NCBI GenBank assembly: GCA_003342895.1
Contig: PTFA01000082.1
Location: 2,042,793 to 2,106,792, forward strand
Source: Casuarius casuarius
Taxonomy: Eukaryota; Chordata; Aves; Casuariiformes; Casuariidae
Length of the DNA stretch: 64,000 nucleotides
Direction: 5' to 3'
In this document: positions 60,289 to 64,000 of the stretch, one piece after another
Numbering within the stretch: the stretch's first letter is position 1
How the letters are laid out: every line of letters starts with the position of its first letter
Position numbers and translations under genes: made by a program
Notes under the pieces: model-generated
The model's database searches: none
Seen by the model: the letters and a program-made list of their open reading frames with translations, nothing else
Told to the model about the DNA's origin: nothing

Positions 60289-61224
60289 GCAATTATTGAT
60301 AGTTAATAGACACTTGGGTCAGCTAAATTCTGAGGAATATGAATGCATCCAGTAAGGTACAAGTAGTACGCTGGAAAAGGAGATAGATAGAATAATAAAT
60401 AAGCAAACTTTTTTTTTCATTTGATAAGAATGTTGCCAATATATTTGAAGATCTATATTTTCTCAGTAAGACTGGAGTCTCGTGAGTAGACACAAACTCA
60501 TATAATTCCAGCATCCACGTTCTTCTGTGCTGAAAGAAAAGTTCACTTCACTCTGTANGTGTCTCAAATCTCAGGTTAAAAAAGAAATCAACATCCTTCT
60601 CAAAAGAAATGAATACAAAATAAAACCGAACAGAATCCTTATGTACTGACTTTTAATACAATTCTAAGACTGAGAAATCAACATGAGACAGTAATGAAAT
60701 GGAAGGCTGAACTTCAAAGATTAAAGTTAAGTTTGGCATTTCAGAGCTATGCTTTAAGACATGATTTCTTTTACCATTGTTAAAATTTTTGTAACTAATA
60801 CTTCATTTAATACCACCTGGATTTCTCATTGAATCTAAATATATGGTATAAAATACATAACACTTCTTAGATTTGATTCTAAAGCTTTCAGCTAGAGGAG
60901 TTCAAAGCTCCATGATTAGGGTTTGAAGCTGCAGTACATGATGGTAAGTTGACTGAATAGATTTTCNGTGATCTTCCTGGAATTAACCAAAGAATTTGTC
61001 AACTCCTGCTGAATAGCTCAAAATAACTGATGTGATTCTAGAAATCTGAGGTAGGGACTGAAGAGTAGATGTGATATTTTGTAATTTTTGAAAATAAAAG
61101 CATAAATAAAAGAGCCTAGGAAAGTGTAATGGAAACTGCACCTGTTAAGTCCATTTTTCATTAATAAAGTAATGCAGCAAATCTTAAGGGAAAAATATCT
61201 GCAGTTGCCTGACAGCTGATGAGC

Positions 61225-61680
61225 AATAACATCTTTAATACAAAAAAAATTCTCTCTGACATACCCAGTTGAATTTTTTTTAAATTACTGAATTTGTAGT
61301 CAATGGGAATGATGGTGTGACTGTGAAATACAGCATAACTCTCAATATTATCAAAGAATTTGATACAATGCCTCCAATCTTGAACAATTATTTCTTAGCA
61401 ACTTGGGTATAAGCATTGTCTCATGGATGAAAAGAGTGTAAATAAATTGTGGTGATTTGCAGCAAAATATTGAATCCTTGAAGGTGCCCAAGTGAGGTGG
61501 TGCTGGGCAGGGTTATATTTGATTCTGTTTACTGTGTTTATTAATGTTTTTGCAAGAGAAGTGTAAACTGCACATCAATTATATTCCACAGGGACTAAAT
61601 GGGGAGGTGTAGCAGAGGACGAACTAATCACTTTATCACTTGTTGGGGACTCTGAGCTGGTATAATTTAGTATACCCTGA
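61225..61680 (+). mobile_element. Decayed CR1-like LINE reverse-transcriptase segment
   Basis: The plus strand follows a block I recognise from CR1-type ORF2. 'ctctctgacatacccagttg'-'aatttttttt' and 'gtagtcaatgggaatgatgg' are followed by 'atcaaagaatttgatacaat'-'gcctcc' (the part that encodes the RT motif resembling KEFDTVP). Then come 'gggttatatttgattctgtt', 'tgtttattaatgtttttgca' and 'caattatattccacagggac', and finally 'aaatggggaggtgtagcaga'-'ggacgaact' (the 'gcagatgacacaaaattggg'-'aggaatggt' region). Indels and stops break every frame, so it is dead. Order agrees but divergence is high; family-level assignment within CR1 is uncertain. Confidence 0.6.
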
Positions 61681-64000
61681 TTAAAAGTGGAAATAAATTC
61701 TCCCTGATAGGAAATTTCTTTCCTAGGCTTGTACGTGGATTTGTGTTTTATTTCTTTCAGATACTATATATTTATTCTTGTGTGCTAAGTCCATTGGCTT
61801 TTCTCTTATTCTGGGTGCTGAGAATACTGAATAGTTCTTAAACTGCTTGTAGATGATGAAAAGTGCAAATAAAATAATTTTATTAATGGTGGAAAAAAGA
61901 ACTGGATAACTATTGAGGATAGTAAGCTATACGAAAGGACCAGAAAAGGTTGGCAGAGTGGGGGACAGACTGCTGATGAACTCAGCATGCCTTCATTCTT
62001 TGTATGCCTTNTAGTTACATGGTGTGTTCACCACAGTCGTGCTGAGACAGAGGAGGACATAACCATTGCAGCTTTGTTGTCTCCCTGCCACATACATGAA
62101 GAAGTCTCATGCAAAGGATAAACTATGATGCCATGCTGATTTTTGTAGGAAAACTTCTCTACTTCTTTCAATCCTGTCTTCCACCCTGGCCAAGGACCCT
62201 CTTATCGTGTACTGCTTTTTTAGCGAGCAGAGGAGGAAGGGGAAGACAGAAGACAAAGTCACTGCGTGGATAAGCCTCCAGAAGACACTTGACTTATTGG
62301 TCTTGAGGATGGAAATTCTTCTTTTTTCTACAGATGCAGACTGTCTCCTTGGTATTCCTCAGCTGAAACCCTCTGAACGGTAGGTTTTTCCCTACTGTAA
62401 TTTTAATGCCTGAGCAGGGCCTCAACAGCCTTTGGGTAGGTCTGCACGATAGCAGAGTTGCAGGTGTGATTGCAGCACATGCAATAAACCTGAGCTGGCT
62501 TTCATCCAGTTGGCTGATGTATCAGTAGCACTGAAGTTGCATAGTACCAAGAAGTGCATTTAGGCTTAGAGGAACTGGTGTTGCCACTGCTTCACTTCTT
62601 CTGGTGTCTGAGTTGCTCAGACTAAGACCATTTCAGTTATGGCTACTCGTGCTCTGAATGTGAGGCTGACTTGTGGGGCAATTGCAGAACACGCACAAAG
62701 TTCCTTGCTGTTGATCAAGCTTTCTGAGACCAAAGAATTTAAAAGGGCAAGGGCAGTCCAAACAGGCAAGGTCAACATGTGTGAGGCTGCTGAGAATGGT
62801 GCTTGTTATTGTAGTAGCATTTGGCCCATGAATGGCAATGAAAACTCTCTCTGTAGCATTTTATGCAGGCCCTTAAACTGCATGTAGACAAGACAGAGCG
62901 TGGATTTAAACCATTAAAGCTCAATTTATTTTAAGCAAGAAACATGCCCTTGCCTTGAAGCCAGGCATGCATTTTTGTCATCTTGCCTCTGGTGTCAACA
63001 TGAAAACATTTGGGAGGGTAAGAGATGGGGCAGTTGGGGTGGTGATATGTTAAACTTCTAGAGTAAGAGCTTGCCTGGCAATACCTAAAAGGCTCTGTGT
63101 TACCAGTGGTTGGAGGTAGTGAGATGTCTTATTTATTCCTTAGGAGTTTTCCACATTGATTGGGCTTAAATGTGCTCCTTCTACAAGAATGTCCATCAAG
63201 GTGATTAAATCTTGCATAGAAAGTGCAGTAAATTCTCCGAGAGACTCTTTTGCAGCCATTCTATGTTGAAGCAGCTTCCCCAGCATCCTGTAAATCAGGA
63301 ACCATCAGCTGGTTTTGAGTTAGTTCCTCCACCCAGCCTATTCTTTGAGCAAGTACTGGAGACAGCTGTGTTTGGCTATGTGCAGGATCATCTGGGATCT
63401 TCCCTGTAATTTCGAGGCTGGGAAACCTGAAAAATAGAAGACACTGGGATGGGGACTGAAAACCTTCCTGCTGCCTCCAGCCACAGACCAAACCATCTGC
63501 TGGACAAACAGTAAGAAAAGGAGGTGAATACACCCTAGAGAGATGACCTCATGGCAGGCACAGGGCAGCATTAGCCCAGCAGAGCTTGAAGGACACCCGT
63601 GTAGCAGTGCAAGGGGATGTCTTTGTGGCTTCTGTGTGCATAGGAGGAGGCTTGTCCAGCCCAAGACACATTCTATAGTATCTGCTGTGCTGCTAACTAG
63701 GATCTAAGGGAAGATAACTGTGGTCCATTTGCTCCAGATTCCCTTGTGGGACACCACCTACCCCCAGAGACATGTGAAAGGAGCCCATGCATGGCCCTCT
63801 TTTGGCATGGAGATCACCATTCTTCTTCGGGGCCTCTCAAGTCAGGAATTGCCTTGTACCCTCTTTCCTGCACTGGCACAAGGACCAGCAGGACCTGGCC
63901 CTCTATTACAAGAGTGGCGTTTAATGGGACACCCCATCTCTTCATTTATGGAGAACACATCAACCAAGGTCACTGTAATGACCATGCCATTGGATTCAAT
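61681..64000. other. Unique sequence to the window end, no gene seen
   Basis: 61.7-62.0 kb is AT-rich; 63.2-64.0 kb is moderately G+C-rich with overlapping open frames of 65-108 codons on both strands, none recognised. No RNA gene or repeat was identified. Confidence 0.5.

Larger units (their letters stand above)
58081..61224. other. AT-rich unique sequence with tiny tandem repeats
   Basis: No gene seen. Small direct duplications at 58850-58864, 59285-59320 and 60257-60288 (listed separately). Open frames of 60-99 codons lack motifs. Confidence 0.5.

Noticed and set aside
1..64000. Endogenous retrovirus, tRNA, rRNA, CRISPR or bacterial operon content
   Set aside because: No LTR pair, no retroviral protein motif, no cloverleaf-type sequence, no regularly spaced repeats and no operon-like packing of frames were seen.

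Overview
This window looks like about 64 kb of non-coding nuclear DNA from a bird (or at least an archosaur). The diagnosis rests on the repeats. There is a typical avian 5'-truncated CR1 LINE 3' end at 23.0-23.5 kb, finishing in the family's short tandem 'tgatcctatgatc'-type tail. Several older CR1 pieces are present, mostly antisense (about 21.3-21.7, 41.3-41.7 and 47.5-48.3 kb). A decayed CR1-like reverse-transcriptase segment lies at 61.2-61.7 kb. Scattered MIR-like tRNA-core SINE remnants are still readable by eye. Interspersed repeats are sparse overall, which fits a bird better than a crocodilian or turtle. The species cannot be named from the sequence. About 34 isolated single N bases (no runs) look like ambiguous or heterozygous calls rather than assembly gaps.

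No protein-coding gene can be supported. Open frames are short (the longest about 164 codons, overlapping a SINE remnant) and none shows a family I recognise. No tRNA, rRNA, CRISPR array, operon or bacterial-type feature is present. The best coding candidate is one possible internal exon at 3727-3839, with plausible splice signals and a protein-like reading, but it stands alone and is weak. The window is most simply part of a large intron or an intergenic region.

Layout: 0-18 kb is unique sequence with a few MIR scraps and short tandem duplications (8.5 and 16.2 kb). 18-24 kb holds a MIR and two CR1 copies. 24-35 kb is unique apart from a MIR at 31.0 kb. 35.0-36.8 kb is the most distinctive stretch: a small, dense CpG cluster with a G-quadruplex motif (35.08-35.26 kb), a second CpG-enriched patch (36.0-36.3 kb), then an abrupt change to AT-rich sequence with many TAAT/ATTA motifs. 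41-48 kb carries antisense CR1 and MIR remnants. 50-58 kb holds MIR pieces, two diverged copies of one repeat at 54.9 and 55.7 kb, and a moderately CpG-enriched patch at 57.5-58.1 kb. 58-64 kb is AT-rich, with the decayed reverse-transcriptase segment.

I found no convincing new biological system. The items most worth checking are the CpG/G4 patch as a possible unannotated promoter, the lone exon candidate, and the low-copy ancient repeat family that recurs through the window. All family assignments are by eye against remembered consensus features; no alignment was run.
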